The notes: generated by a model not told the origin, from the sequence alone. Counted from the first letter of the stretch, positions 1-6,123 are shown. The stretch: 14,650 nucleotides of DNA from UBA11358 sp036501565 (GCA_036501565.1 DASYAA010000036.1:1-14650), one strand, 5' to 3'. Numbers and translations: made by a program.

Positions 1-3
1 CGT

Positions 4-1116
4 GTGCCTACTGACATCAAATCCCTGACGCGCGACGAACTGGAAGCCCAATTTAAAAACTGGGGGCAACCCGCTTATCGCGTGACGCAACTGCTCGACT
101 GGCTTTACGTCCGGCGCGCGGCGACTTGGGACGCGATGACAAATCTCCCGAAAAATTTGCGCGAAAAATTACGCGATAATTTTTCGCTGCAAGTTTTGGA
201 ACTCGTCCGCAAGCAAGGTTCACATGACACCACGCAAAAATTTCTTTGGCGGCTGCACGATCATTCGCTCGTCGAAAGCGTTTTGATCCCCGCCAATCCC
301 GCGCTTTACGGCGAAGCCAGCGACCGTCACACGCTTTGCATTTCCACGCAAGTTGGCTGCGCCTACGGCTGCAAATTCTGCGCGAGCGGACTCGACGGCT
401 GGAAACGCAATCTTACGCCCAACGAAATTGTTGAACAAATTTTGTCCGTCGAACGCTGGCACGTTGCACAACCCAAAGAAAAAAGTCTTGAGCCAACTGA
501 AAATCGCGTCGTCAATAACATCGTAGTCATGGGCATGGGCGAGCCGCTGGCGAATTACGACAATTTGCTGAAGGCGCTGAAAATCCTGAACGCACCGTGG
601 GGCGGCGGCATCGGCGCGCGCAAAATCACAATTTCAACGAGTGGACTCGCGCCACAAATCCGCGAGCTCGCCGCCGAACCGATGCAATTCCGTCTCGCGA
701 TTTCCCTGCACGGTGCGACGGACGAAACGCGAAACAAAATCATGCCAGTCAATCGGAAATATCCGCTCAAGGAACTCATCAACGCCTGCGAGGAATATCA
801 GCACGAGAAAGGACGGATGATAACGCTGGAATATATTTTGATCGCGGGTGTGAACGATTCCATCGCGGAGACAAAACCGCTTGCCATGCTCGCTAAAAGA
901 CTTTTTGCAAAAGTAAATTTGATTCCTTACAACAACGTCGAAGGCTTGTCGTGGAAACGTCCGAGTGAAGAAGTTTGTGAAGCTTTTCTCGACGCGCTGG
1001 AGAAACAAAAAGTCATCGCCACGCTTCGCCGCGAAAAAGGCCACGACATTGACGCCGCGTGCGGCCAGTTACGATTGAAGACGGAACGGGAACTGGCCAC
1101 AGATTTTCACAGATGA
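4..1116 (+). CDS. rlmN: Dual-specificity RNA methyltransferase RlmN
   Basis: Radical SAM enzyme that methylates C2 of A2503 in 23S rRNA and A37 in certain tRNAs, in the cytoplasm. The 370-residue protein has the radical SAM cluster motif CAYGCKFC with Cys119, Cys123 and Cys126. The two further cysteines of the methyl-transfer mechanism are at Cys112 (TLCISTQVGC) and Cys353 (DIDAACGQLR), with the same spacing as in E. coli RlmN. GMGEPLANYDN, TISTSGL and AISLHGATDETRNKIMPVN are further family signatures. The GTG start at base 4 gives a normal N-terminus, but the window begins 3 bases upstream, so an earlier start cannot be excluded. The last residues (ATDFHR) are encoded by the left arm of a heptamer hairpin that also holds the stop codon, so the C-terminus was probably altered by that element. 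Confidence 0.96.
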   Translation: MPTDIKSLTRDELEAQFKNWGQPAYRVTQLLDWLYVRRAATWDAMTNLPKNLREKLRDNFSLQVLELVRKQGSHDTTQKFLWRLHDHSLVESVLIPANPALYGEASDRHTLCISTQVGCAYGCKFCASGLDGWKRNLTPNEIVEQILSVERWHVAQPKEKSLEPTENRVVNNIVVMGMGEPLANYDNLLKALKILNAPWGGGIGARKITISTSGLAPQIRELAAEPMQFRLAISLHGATDETRNKIMPVNRKYPLKELINACEEYQHEKGRMITLEYILIAGVNDSIAETKPLAMLAKRLFAKVNLIPYNNVEGLSWKRPSEEVCEAFLDALEKQKVIATLRREKGHDIDAACGQLRLKTERELATDFHR

Positions 1117-1173
1117 AACACAGATAAATTTTGTTTTGGAAATCTGTGTTTCATCTGTGCCCATCTGTGGCTA
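1094..1173. repeat. Long inverted repeat of CACAGAT heptamers (REP-like hairpin)
   Basis: Seen directly: arms 1097-1125 and 1142-1170 are reverse complements over 29 bp with one 3-base mismatch block (TTT opposite GGG). Three more pairs (one G-U) extend the stem to 1094/1173. The loop is 1126-1141. Each arm has three heptamers: CACAGAT at 1098, 1108 and 1119, and ATCTGTG at 1142, 1153 and 1163, at steps of 10-11 bp, about one helical turn. It overlaps the rlmN stop and ends 10 bases before the hisH GTG. No T-run follows, so it is not a standard intrinsic terminator. From memory, CACAGAT-type palindromes are dispersed in many environmental bacterial genomes. Mobility is inference. Confidence 0.9.
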
Positions 1174-1183
1174 AATTGTCTTC

Positions 1184-1804
1184 GTGATCGCATTACTCGA
1201 CTACGGCTCCGGCAATTTGCCCAGCGTCCACAAATCGCTGCTCAAGGTCGGCGCGGACGTGCGTATCGCACAGACGCCGCGCGAGATTGGCGATGCCAGC
1301 GCGATGGTTTTGCCCGGCGTCGGCGCGTTCGACGATTGCATCAACGCGTTGCGTAAACAGGAATTGCTCGAAGCCGCGCGCGTTTTCATCCAGACCGGCA
1401 AACCGTTTCTCGGCATCTGCGTCGGCTATCAGGCGCTGTTTGAGCGGAGTGAGGAATTCAATTCCTGCGCCGCCGGACTCGGAATTTTTCAAGGCAGCGT
1501 CGTCCGCTTCACGGAAAAGCCCGGCCTGAAAATCCCGCAGATCGGCTGGAACCAGCTCGACATCGTGCGGACGGATTGCCCGCTCTATCGCGGCATCGCC
1601 AGCGGCAGCTACGTTTATTTCGTGCACAGCTTTTTTCCGCAACCGACAGACAAATCCATCATCGCGACGCGCACGGATTACGGCGACACCTTTGCGTCGT
1701 CCGTCTGGCGCGACAATGTTTACGCCACGCAATTTCACCCGGAGAAAAGCCAGAAGGTCGGCCTGCAACTGCTGAAAAATTTCGTGGAACTGGCGAAAGG
1801 TTAA
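1184..1804 (+). CDS. hisH: Imidazole glycerol phosphate synthase, glutaminase subunit HisH
   Basis: Class I glutamine amidotransferase subunit that hydrolyses glutamine and passes ammonia to HisF in histidine biosynthesis, giving IGP and AICAR. The 206-residue protein opens with IALLDYGSGNLPSV, typical of HisH. The nucleophile is Cys79 in GICVGYQ, and His185 and Glu187 in QFHPEKS complete the triad. Length is normal for the family. The GTG start lies 10 bases after the heptamer hairpin, with no Shine-Dalgarno visible between. hisF and other his genes are not in the window, so the partner must be encoded elsewhere. The last 40 bp before the final Gly and stop recur at 2323-2362, beyond a toxin-antitoxin cassette, so this 3' end may have been regenerated by an insertion. 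Confidence 0.95.
   Translation: MIALLDYGSGNLPSVHKSLLKVGADVRIAQTPREIGDASAMVLPGVGAFDDCINALRKQELLEAARVFIQTGKPFLGICVGYQALFERSEEFNSCAAGLGIFQGSVVRFTEKPGLKIPQIGWNQLDIVRTDCPLYRGIASGSYVYFVHSFFPQPTDKSIIATRTDYGDTFASSVWRDNVYATQFHPEKSQKVGLQLLKNFVELAKG
1759..1798 (+). repeat. Direct repeat copy 1 (hisH 3' end)
   Basis: A 40-bp sequence encoding GLQLLKNFVELAK at the end of HisH. It is repeated 564 bp downstream (2323-2362) with one difference, A1789 against T2353. The two copies bracket the Phd/RelE cassette closely: the antitoxin region starts about 30 bp after this copy, and the toxin stop lies 9 bp before the other. Confidence 0.95.
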
Positions 1805-1860
1805 AAACAACTTGGCAACACCGGATAAATGGTGAAAATTCAGGCAACGGATTGGAACTT

Positions 1861-2067
1861 ATGATTACTTTAGCCGAACCAGAAATCGTCACTCGCAAAG
1901 GCAAGCCCGTGTCCGTGATTTTGCCCATCAAGGATTACGAGGAATTGATTGAGCGCACGGAAGACGCCGATGATGTGGACTGGCTCAAGCAAGCGCGCCG
2001 GAAGCCGCTGCGTTATCGCCCGCTCGCGGATTATCTTTCGGAGAAAAAATCCAAGTCGCGTGTATAG
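1861..2067 (+). CDS. Phd/YefM-type antitoxin, N-terminally shortened
   Basis: The 68 residues from ATG 1861 include IVTRKGKPVSVILPIKDYEE, the core of Phd/YefM antitoxins, followed by an acidic/basic C-terminal arm (KPLRYRPLADYL) of the kind that binds a RelE-family toxin. Such antitoxins normally have 20 or more residues before the TRKGKP strand that build the DNA-binding fold. Here only about 10 precede it. Just upstream in another frame, ATG 1829 reads MVKIQATDWNL then stop, which resembles a usual family N-terminus. A small frame-changing deletion near 1855-1865 is therefore likely. Without it the antitoxin would neutralise the toxin and autorepress the pair. The stop overlaps the toxin GTG by 8 bases, normal for a coupled TA operon. 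The family call is firm; whether this copy works is doubtful. Confidence 0.7.
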   Translation: MITLAEPEIVTRKGKPVSVILPIKDYEELIERTEDADDVDWLKQARRKPLRYRPLADYLSEKKSKSRV

Positions 2068-2313
2068 AATCCTGCTGGAACGCTCTGCCGAAAAGGATTT
2101 GGGCCGGCTCGCGCACGACCTTCACGACCGCATCATCGCGGCGATTCAAAAGCTGGCTCACAATCCCGGCCATCCGGCTGCCGGAAACTTGCGGGAACGG
2201 AAAATGACTGGCGCATTCGCGTCGGCGACTATCGTGTGATTTACGAAATTGCGGATGTCATCCGCGTCGTGCGCGTGCATCGCGTGCGCCATCGCCGGGA
2301 AGTTTATCGGTGA
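2060..2313 (+). pseudogene. RelE/ParE-family toxin, frameshifted
   Basis: Reading from GTG 2060 gives VYRILLERSAEKDLGRLAH and on to AAIQKLAHNP, the first half of a RelE-type toxin. From about 2170 the homology continues in a different frame as PSGCRKLAGTENDWRIRVGD, then YRVIYEIADVIRV and VRHRREVYR before TGA 2311-2313. These are the classic C-terminal RelE motifs. Inserting one C in the CCC run at 2165-2167 restores one 84-residue protein (NPRPSGCRKL), the family's normal size. RelE toxins cut mRNA on the ribosome and related ParE toxins poison gyrase. As read, translation leaves frame before the conserved C-terminal basic residues, so the toxin should be inactive. A base-calling error in the C run is the main alternative. 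Confidence 0.85.
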
Positions 2314-2322
2314 AAAAACGCG

Positions 2323-2362
2323 CGGCCTGCAACTGCTGAAAAATTTCGTGGATCTGGCGAAA
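2323..2362 (+). repeat. Direct repeat copy 2 (hisH 3'-end duplicate)
   Basis: Copy of 1759-1798 with 39 of 40 bases identical. It lies in the same phase, so it would read GLQLLKNFVDLAK followed directly by TGA (2363-2365), a perfectly good HisH C-terminus. The bases just upstream (reading EKTR) also resemble HisH EKSQ, so homology may begin near 2310, inside the toxin's final codon. The following small ORF starts with an ATGA overlap on this TGA. Confidence 0.95.
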
Positions 2363-2547
2363 TGAAATTTATGCAACGCAAACGAATTAAAATTACAACC
2401 GAGGCTCGTGCGGAATTGCTGAAACTGAAACAGGACGGAGAAAATTTCTCCGACGTAATTTTGCGGCATTTTCCGCGTCGCGCTAAAAACGTCATTGCCT
2501 TGCGGGTTCAAATTGTAAAGGATTTTAAAACTGGACGCTCAAAATGA
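2362..2547 (+). CDS. Small VapB-like protein (orphan antitoxin candidate)
   Basis: A 61-residue basic protein. The central stretch RIKITTEARAELLKLKQDGE followed by NFSDVILRHF resembles the small ribbon-helix-helix/VapB-type antitoxins that read '...ITLSEEAYERLKALK..GESFSEVI'. This is resemblance from memory, not a proven family match. No PIN-domain toxin follows it, so it would be an orphan. The ATG lies in an ATGA overlap with the TGA ending the hisH-tail repeat copy, and its own TGA overlaps the next ATG in the same way, suggesting translational coupling. The sequence is noticeably more AT-rich than hisH or sod. Confidence 0.6.
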   Translation: MKFMQRKRIKITTEARAELLKLKQDGENFSDVILRHFPRRAKNVIALRVQIVKDFKTGRSK

Positions 2548-2744
2548 AAAATAAGCTAAAGGCGATACTTGTTGGTGGCCCAAACGATGGACAAACGCGG
2601 GAGTTTGATGAGGCAAAATCAGAAATACAAATTGCGTATAGAATGCAGGAACATCCTTTGAAGCCAACAATGAAGGTAACAGGAGTGGTGAAATACAAAC
2701 TCAAATCAAACGGACCACCACTGCAATATGAATTTGTAGATTAG
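2544..2744 (+). CDS. Small hypothetical protein with GGPNDGQ motif
   Basis: 66 residues with no family I can name. It opens with LKAILVGGPNDGQTREFDEA, a 'GGP-x-DGQ' turn that recurs in short, poorly characterised bacterial and phage proteins. The C-terminal half (VTGVVKYKLKSNGPPLQYEF) looks like alternating beta strands. There is no signal peptide or membrane segment. The ATG overlaps the previous stop (ATGA), and the next gene starts 11 bases after its own stop, so the three genes from 2362 to 3412 look co-transcribed. A 60-base block here (2521-2580) counts 23 G/C, about 38%. Confidence 0.6.
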   Translation: MKNKLKAILVGGPNDGQTREFDEAKSEIQIAYRMQEHPLKPTMKVTGVVKYKLKSNGPPLQYEFVD

Positions 2745-2755
2745 GACAATTCTGT

Positions 2756-3412
2756 ATGAGCATAAAAACCGTTCTGATATTTTTATCATTCGTTGGTATC
2801 AGTTTTCTTTCGGGATGCACAACCGACGTTCCTTCTAACATGGTGTGGTATAACCCGAACAAATCTACAGAACAACTAATTGCTGACGAAGCAGATTGTC
2901 GGAATATGGTTCGCTTTGGACAAAGAGGCGTTCCAACTGATGAAGGAGGAGCGGTAGCACTGATTGGAATCATATCTGAAAACAATAGAGAAAATGATAT
3001 TTATACCGACTGCATGATTTCAAAGGGCTATTTGCTGGTAAAAACAAACTCGCCTTTTTTGACAAATAGTCAGCCACAACCTGTTTATGTAACACCAGAA
3101 ATTGAAGCTAAATTAGTTGGACATTGGATGTGTGTTCCTGCTCCAGAAAATCCAGTTCGCGGCCAGTTTGATCTCTATTTTCTGCCTCAACACCGTTGGA
3201 AGGGTATTTCAAGTCTGACAAATACAAACGGACAACTACTTTTGCCGCCATCAGACACGGGGCGATATTACTTTAGTGGAAACAAACTTGTGACATGGGG
3301 TGATAAAGATGACAAACCTGACCCACCAGTGGATTTCTCGGTTACTGATACGCAACTAATAATTCATGTCAATGAGCAATTCGGATTTGTATTTCAAAAA
3401 CAAATACCATAA
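2756..3412 (+). CDS. Predicted lipoprotein, unknown function
   Basis: 218 residues starting with a lipoprotein signal: basic MSIK, a hydrophobic stretch, then FLSGC with the lipobox Cys at residue 21. The mature protein should therefore be lipid-anchored outside the cytoplasm. The N-terminal half has a DEADCRNMVRFGQ segment and a later Cys (YTDCMISKGY), a layout reminiscent of small surface lipoproteins with 'C..(8-40)..CM..KGY'. The C-terminal half (LVGHWMCVPAP to RYYFSGNKLVTWGD) resembles a beta-barrel 'G-x-W' lipocalin-like fold. AGGA at 2743-2746 lies 9 bases before the ATG, one of the better ribosome sites in the window. The block 2941-3000 counts 22 G/C in 60 (about 37%), against 31 of 60 in sod (3601-3660), which suggests acquisition. 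Confidence 0.75.
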   Translation: MSIKTVLIFLSFVGISFLSGCTTDVPSNMVWYNPNKSTEQLIADEADCRNMVRFGQRGVPTDEGGAVALIGIISENNRENDIYTDCMISKGYLLVKTNSPFLTNSQPQPVYVTPEIEAKLVGHWMCVPAPENPVRGQFDLYFLPQHRWKGISSLTNTNGQLLLPPSDTGRYYFSGNKLVTWGDKDDKPDPPVDFSVTDTQLIIHVNEQFGFVFQKQIP

Positions 3413-3538
3413 AGGTTCCGAAATATTGAAAAATTCCTCCGCGGTTTAATTTCATTGTCCGCACTTGATTTTCATCCACTTGTAGCGCAATTTGCGTCCA
3501 GCAATTTTAACAATTAAAACCTTAACGAAAGAAAAATT

Positions 3539-4153
3539 ATGCCATTTGAACTGCCTCCCCTGCCCTACGACAAAGCCGCGCTCGAACCCCATTTTGACGC
3601 GTTGACGATGGAGATCCATCACGACAAGCATCACGCGGCTTACGTCGCCAATCTCAACAAGGCCATCGCCGGCAACGCCGCGCTGGAAGCAAAACCGATC
3701 TGCGAACTGATAAAAGATTTGGCATCCGTCCCGGAAAATATTCGCGGCGCGGTGCGCAACAACGGCGGCGGTCATGCCAATCATTCGTTCTTCTGGAAAA
3801 TTCTCGGCCCGAACGCGGGTGGCGCGCCGACCGGCGAACTCGCGGACAAAATCAAGGCCGCGTTCGGCAGCTTTGATGAATTCAAAACGAAATTCGAGGC
3901 GGGCGGCGTCGGGCGTTTCGGCAGCGGCTGGGTCTGGCTCGTCTGCAACAACGGAAAACTGGAAATCGTTTCCACCGCGAACCAGGATAATCCGATGATG
4001 GGCAAAGCCATCGCCGGTTGCGAAGGCAAGCCAATCATCGGCTGCGATGTCTGGGAACACGCGTATTATCTGAAATACCAGAACAAGCGCGCGGATTATC
4101 TGAAGGCTTTCTGGAATGTCGTGAACTGGGCGGAAGTCGCGAAGAATTTCTAA
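3539..4153 (+). CDS. sodA: Superoxide dismutase, Fe/Mn family (Mn-type)
   Basis: Converts superoxide to oxygen and hydrogen peroxide. 204 residues with no signal peptide, so cytoplasmic. All four metal ligands are present: His27 (MEIHHDKHH), His82 (HANHSFFW), Asp170 and His174 (CDVWEHAYYLKY). The region before His82 is GGGHANH, and the outer-sphere Gln is in TANQDNP of the C-terminal domain, the arrangement of Mn enzymes rather than Fe enzymes. Metal preference is still an inference, since cambialistic members share these residues. ATG 3539 is preceded by an A-rich stretch without a clear Shine-Dalgarno. The 126 bp upstream hold no clear promoter, only short palindromes. A strong hairpin terminator follows 18 bp after the stop. 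The gene restores the window's normal base composition after the AT-rich patch. Confidence 0.96.
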   Translation: MPFELPPLPYDKAALEPHFDALTMEIHHDKHHAAYVANLNKAIAGNAALEAKPICELIKDLASVPENIRGAVRNNGGGHANHSFFWKILGPNAGGAPTGELADKIKAAFGSFDEFKTKFEAGGVGRFGSGWVWLVCNNGKLEIVSTANQDNPMMGKAIAGCEGKPIIGCDVWEHAYYLKYQNKRADYLKAFWNVVNWAEVAKNF

Positions 4154-4171
4154 ATCGAAATTTATAAAAGC

Positions 4172-4203
4172 AAAACGCGCCGATTCAAAAGTCGGCGCGT
4201 TTT
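4172..4203. terminator. Bidirectional intrinsic terminator between sodA and panD
   Basis: A perfect 12-bp stem (4172-4183 with 4192-4203, core ACGCGCCGA/TCGGCGCGT) with an 8-base loop. It is followed by a T-rich run on the plus strand and flanked by A residues that form a U-run on the minus strand. It sits between the convergent sodA and panD ends and should stop both. Confidence 0.93.
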
Positions 4204-4223
4204 TTATTTTTCAGAAACGAAAT

Positions 4224-4607
4224 TTATTCCGGCAGTTTTTCGGCGATTTTCTCGCTTTTCGGCTCGATTTTATTTCCTTTGCCGAGAACGATGACGCGCG
4301 GTTTCCATTTCTTCGCTTCCGCTTCGGTGAAAATTCCGAAATTCATGATCGTCAGCAAATCGCCTTTTTTGCCGAGAAACGCCACCGCGCCGTTCATGAT
4401 GATTTCGCCTGAACCGCGCGTGCCTTTGATGACATAAGTTTCCCAGCGATTTCCGTTCGCCATGTTGCCGCAGAGAATGCGCTCGTATTCCTTTAGGGCG
4501 CATTTTTCCATGAGGTCGGCGGAAATCGTCAGGCTGCCTTCGTATTCGACATTGCCGCCGGTGACGGTCGCGCGATGAATTTTTGATTTGAGCAAATGAA
4601 CTTGCAT
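4224..4607 (-). CDS. panD: Aspartate 1-decarboxylase PanD
   Basis: Pyruvoyl-dependent enzyme that decarboxylates L-aspartate to beta-alanine for pantothenate and coenzyme A. The 127-residue proenzyme begins MQVHLLKSKIHRATVTGG. Self-cleavage should occur between Gly24 and Ser25 (EYEGSLTI), with Ser25 becoming the pyruvoyl group. Lys9, His11, Arg54, Thr57, Tyr58 (RWETYVIKG) and Asn72 (IIMNGA) are all in the expected places. About 25 C-terminal residues past the beta-barrel (KPRVIVLGKGNKIEPKSEKI) are more lysine-rich than in the short E. coli form. No other pan gene is adjacent. The ATG lies 28 bases after the pabA stop, but a consensus -10 box just upstream suggests its own leaderless or near-leaderless transcript. 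Confidence 0.96.
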   Translation of the reverse strand: MQVHLLKSKIHRATVTGGNVEYEGSLTISADLMEKCALKEYERILCGNMANGNRWETYVIKGTRGSGEIIMNGAVAFLGKKGDLLTIMNFGIFTEAEAKKWKPRVIVLGKGNKIEPKSEKIAEKLPE

Positions 4608-4616
4608 GAGCCATTG

Positions 4617-4644
4617 ATTATAGCGCGCGTTGCGGCTACTTCAA
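4617..4644 (-). promoter_or_regulatory. Sigma-70-type promoter for panD
   Basis: On the minus strand TTGAAG (4644-4639), a 16-base spacer, then a perfect TATAAT (4622-4617). Only 9 bases separate the -10 box from the panD ATG, so a normal start site falls 1-4 bases before or at the ATG, giving a leaderless or nearly leaderless mRNA. No in-frame start lies further upstream. The -35 box overlaps the end of pabA. Confidence 0.65.
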
Positions 4645-5205
4645 CTTGAGAAAATTTTTCAGAATCATCCGGCCGTTTTCCGTCAAAATGCTTTCGGGAT
4701 GAAATTGCACTCCCCAAATCGGCAAAGTTTTATGTTTTACTCCCATGATTTCGCCTTCGTCAGTTTCGGCGGTGATTTCCAAAACGTCCGGCATCGTGTC
4801 GCGCTTGATGACGAGTGAATGATAGCGTGTCGCCGGAAACGGATTCGGCATTCCGGCGAACAAATCCTTTTCGTTGTGTTTAATCGGCGATGTTTTGCCG
4901 TGCATCATGCGGTAATTCACAACGACTTCCGCGCCGAATGTGTGACCGATGCACTGATGGCCGAGGCAAACGCCAAAAATGGGAATGCTTTCGTTCGCGA
5001 ATGTGCGTATGACTTCGTTCGACAAACCGGATTCGCGCGGCGAGCAGGGACCGGGCGAAACTAAAATTCTTTCCGGTTTCAATTTGCGAATTTCTTCAAT
5101 TGAAATTTCGTCATTGCGTTTCACCGTCATTTCCACGCCCAATTCGCCGAGATATTGCACGAGGTTGTAGGTGAACGAATCATAGTTGTCCAAAACCAGA
5201 ATCAT
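4636..5205 (-). CDS. pabA: Anthranilate/aminodeoxychorismate synthase glutaminase (TrpG/PabA)
   Basis: Glutamine amidotransferase subunit that feeds ammonia to a chorismate-using partner (TrpE for anthranilate, PabB for p-aminobenzoate). The 189-residue protein starts MILVLDNYDSFTYNLVQYLG. The nucleophile is Cys80 (GVCLGHQCIGH), with His169 and Glu171 in QFHPESI. Oxyanion-region PGPCSPRESG and MHGKTSPI are typical. The reading frame stays open another 50 codons upstream, but those residues are unlike the family, so ATG 5205 is chosen. TrpG and PabA cannot be separated by sequence alone, and many bacteria use one protein for both. No trpE or pabB is in the window. It is divergent from the M50 protease, with 90 bp between the starts. 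Confidence 0.93.
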   Translation of the reverse strand: MILVLDNYDSFTYNLVQYLGELGVEMTVKRNDEISIEEIRKLKPERILVSPGPCSPRESGLSNEVIRTFANESIPIFGVCLGHQCIGHTFGAEVVVNYRMMHGKTSPIKHNEKDLFAGMPNPFPATRYHSLVIKRDTMPDVLEITAETDEGEIMGVKHKTLPIWGVQFHPESILTENGRMILKNFLKLK

Positions 5206-5295
5206 CGCGAATATGTTAGCACAACTCGCCTTTTTTGAAATTGAAATCGCGCGATTCAATTTGACGGCGGTTGAATTGCCGTTAAATCTTTGGCG

Positions 5296-6120
5296 ATGGA
5301 ACAAAACGAATCTTCGCAGCGGCAATACGATGAGCATGGCCGTCCTGTCGAGCAAACTTTCTTGCAGAAGATAAAAAAAATTCTCGCGCCCATCGGCGTT
5401 GGCTTCGTTGTTTGTTTCAAATTCCTTGCCAAATTAAAATTTCTGCTGCCGTTTCTAAAAACCGGCGGCTCGATGCTGGTGATGATTTGGGTTTATGCCA
5501 TGTTTTGGGGCGTGTGGTTTGCGGTCGGCTTTGTGCTGCTGATTTTTGTTCACGAATGCGGCCATTTAATTGCGGCGAAACGAATCGGATTAAAAGTCGG
5601 CGCGCCGGTTTTCATTCCGTTCATGGGCGCGCTCATTGCGCTCAAAGAAGCACCGCGCAACGCCTGGATTGAATCGCAAGTCGGCATCGGCGGGCCGCTG
5701 TTTGGCACTGTCGGGGCGGTGGTGTGCGAACTGATTTATTTTGCGACGGGCAATTGGATGTTTCGCAGCCTCGCCTACACCGGATTTTTTCTGAATCTTT
5801 TTAATCTCATGCCGGTCGGTTTTCTCGACGGCGGGCGAATCATCACGGCGCTTTCGCCGTGGCTTTGGATTCTGGGTTTTGCCATTCTCGTTTTTCTGAC
5901 CGTCACGCATTTCAATTTCATTCTGCTGTTGATTTTGATTTTCTCCGTGCCGCGACTTTTCTTTCTCTTCCGGCGAAAATCCGAAGCCGAACGCCGCTAT
6001 TTTGAAGTCACGCCAGCGCAACGCTGGACAATGGCCGCGCTTTATTTCGGGCTGATCGTATTTCTGGTCATCGGAATGCAACTGACCAGAATTCCATACG
6101 AATTTTTCCAGAAGGAATGA
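5296..6120 (+). CDS. M50-family (site-2-protease-like) membrane metalloprotease
   Basis: 274-residue integral membrane protein. An Arg/Glu-rich cytoplasmic N-terminus is followed by several hydrophobic segments (GGSMLVMIWVYAMFWGVWFA, then VGFVLLIFVHECGHLIAAKR). The zinc motif is HECGH (His86, Glu87, His90), and the third ligand is Asp178 in NLMPVGFLDGGRI, the standard M50 arrangement. C-terminal segments include LILIFSVPRLFFLF and MAALYFGLIVFLVIGMQL. Family members cleave substrates within the membrane. No PDZ or CBS domain is seen, and the substrate is unknown. A TTG two codons earlier (5290) is possible, but ATG 5296 is preferred. It ends 3 bp from the convergent aroB. Confidence 0.9.
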   Translation: MEQNESSQRQYDEHGRPVEQTFLQKIKKILAPIGVGFVVCFKFLAKLKFLLPFLKTGGSMLVMIWVYAMFWGVWFAVGFVLLIFVHECGHLIAAKRIGLKVGAPVFIPFMGALIALKEAPRNAWIESQVGIGGPLFGTVGAVVCELIYFATGNWMFRSLAYTGFFLNLFNLMPVGFLDGGRIITALSPWLWILGFAILVFLTVTHFNFILLLILIFSVPRLFFLFRRKSEAERRYFEVTPAQRWTMAALYFGLIVFLVIGMQLTRIPYEFFQKE

Positions 6121-6123
6121 AAG

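Noticed and set aside
634..1044. Long minus-strand open frame inside rlmN (136 codons)
   Set aside because: It is antisense to a clear rlmN with complete motifs. Its Phe/Arg-rich translation has no recognisable domain.
1094..1173. Heptamer palindrome considered as a CRISPR fragment or an intrinsic terminator
   Set aside because: The units are inverted, with 3-4 base gaps rather than spacers, there are no cas genes, and no T-run follows the stem.
1193..1810. 205-codon minus-strand frame covering hisH
   Set aside because: Almost exactly antisense to hisH. It follows from the strong codon bias of the real gene.
3413..3538. sodA upstream region checked for a promoter or metal-responsive operator
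   Set aside because: Only short chance-level palindromes (CGCAATTTGCG, TTTTAACAATTAAAA) and no -35/-10 pair with good spacing.
4270..4614. Alternative frame over panD starting MAHASSFAQ
   Set aside because: The panD frame has every active-site residue. This frame is Arg/His-rich noise, although its ATG is close to the same promoter.
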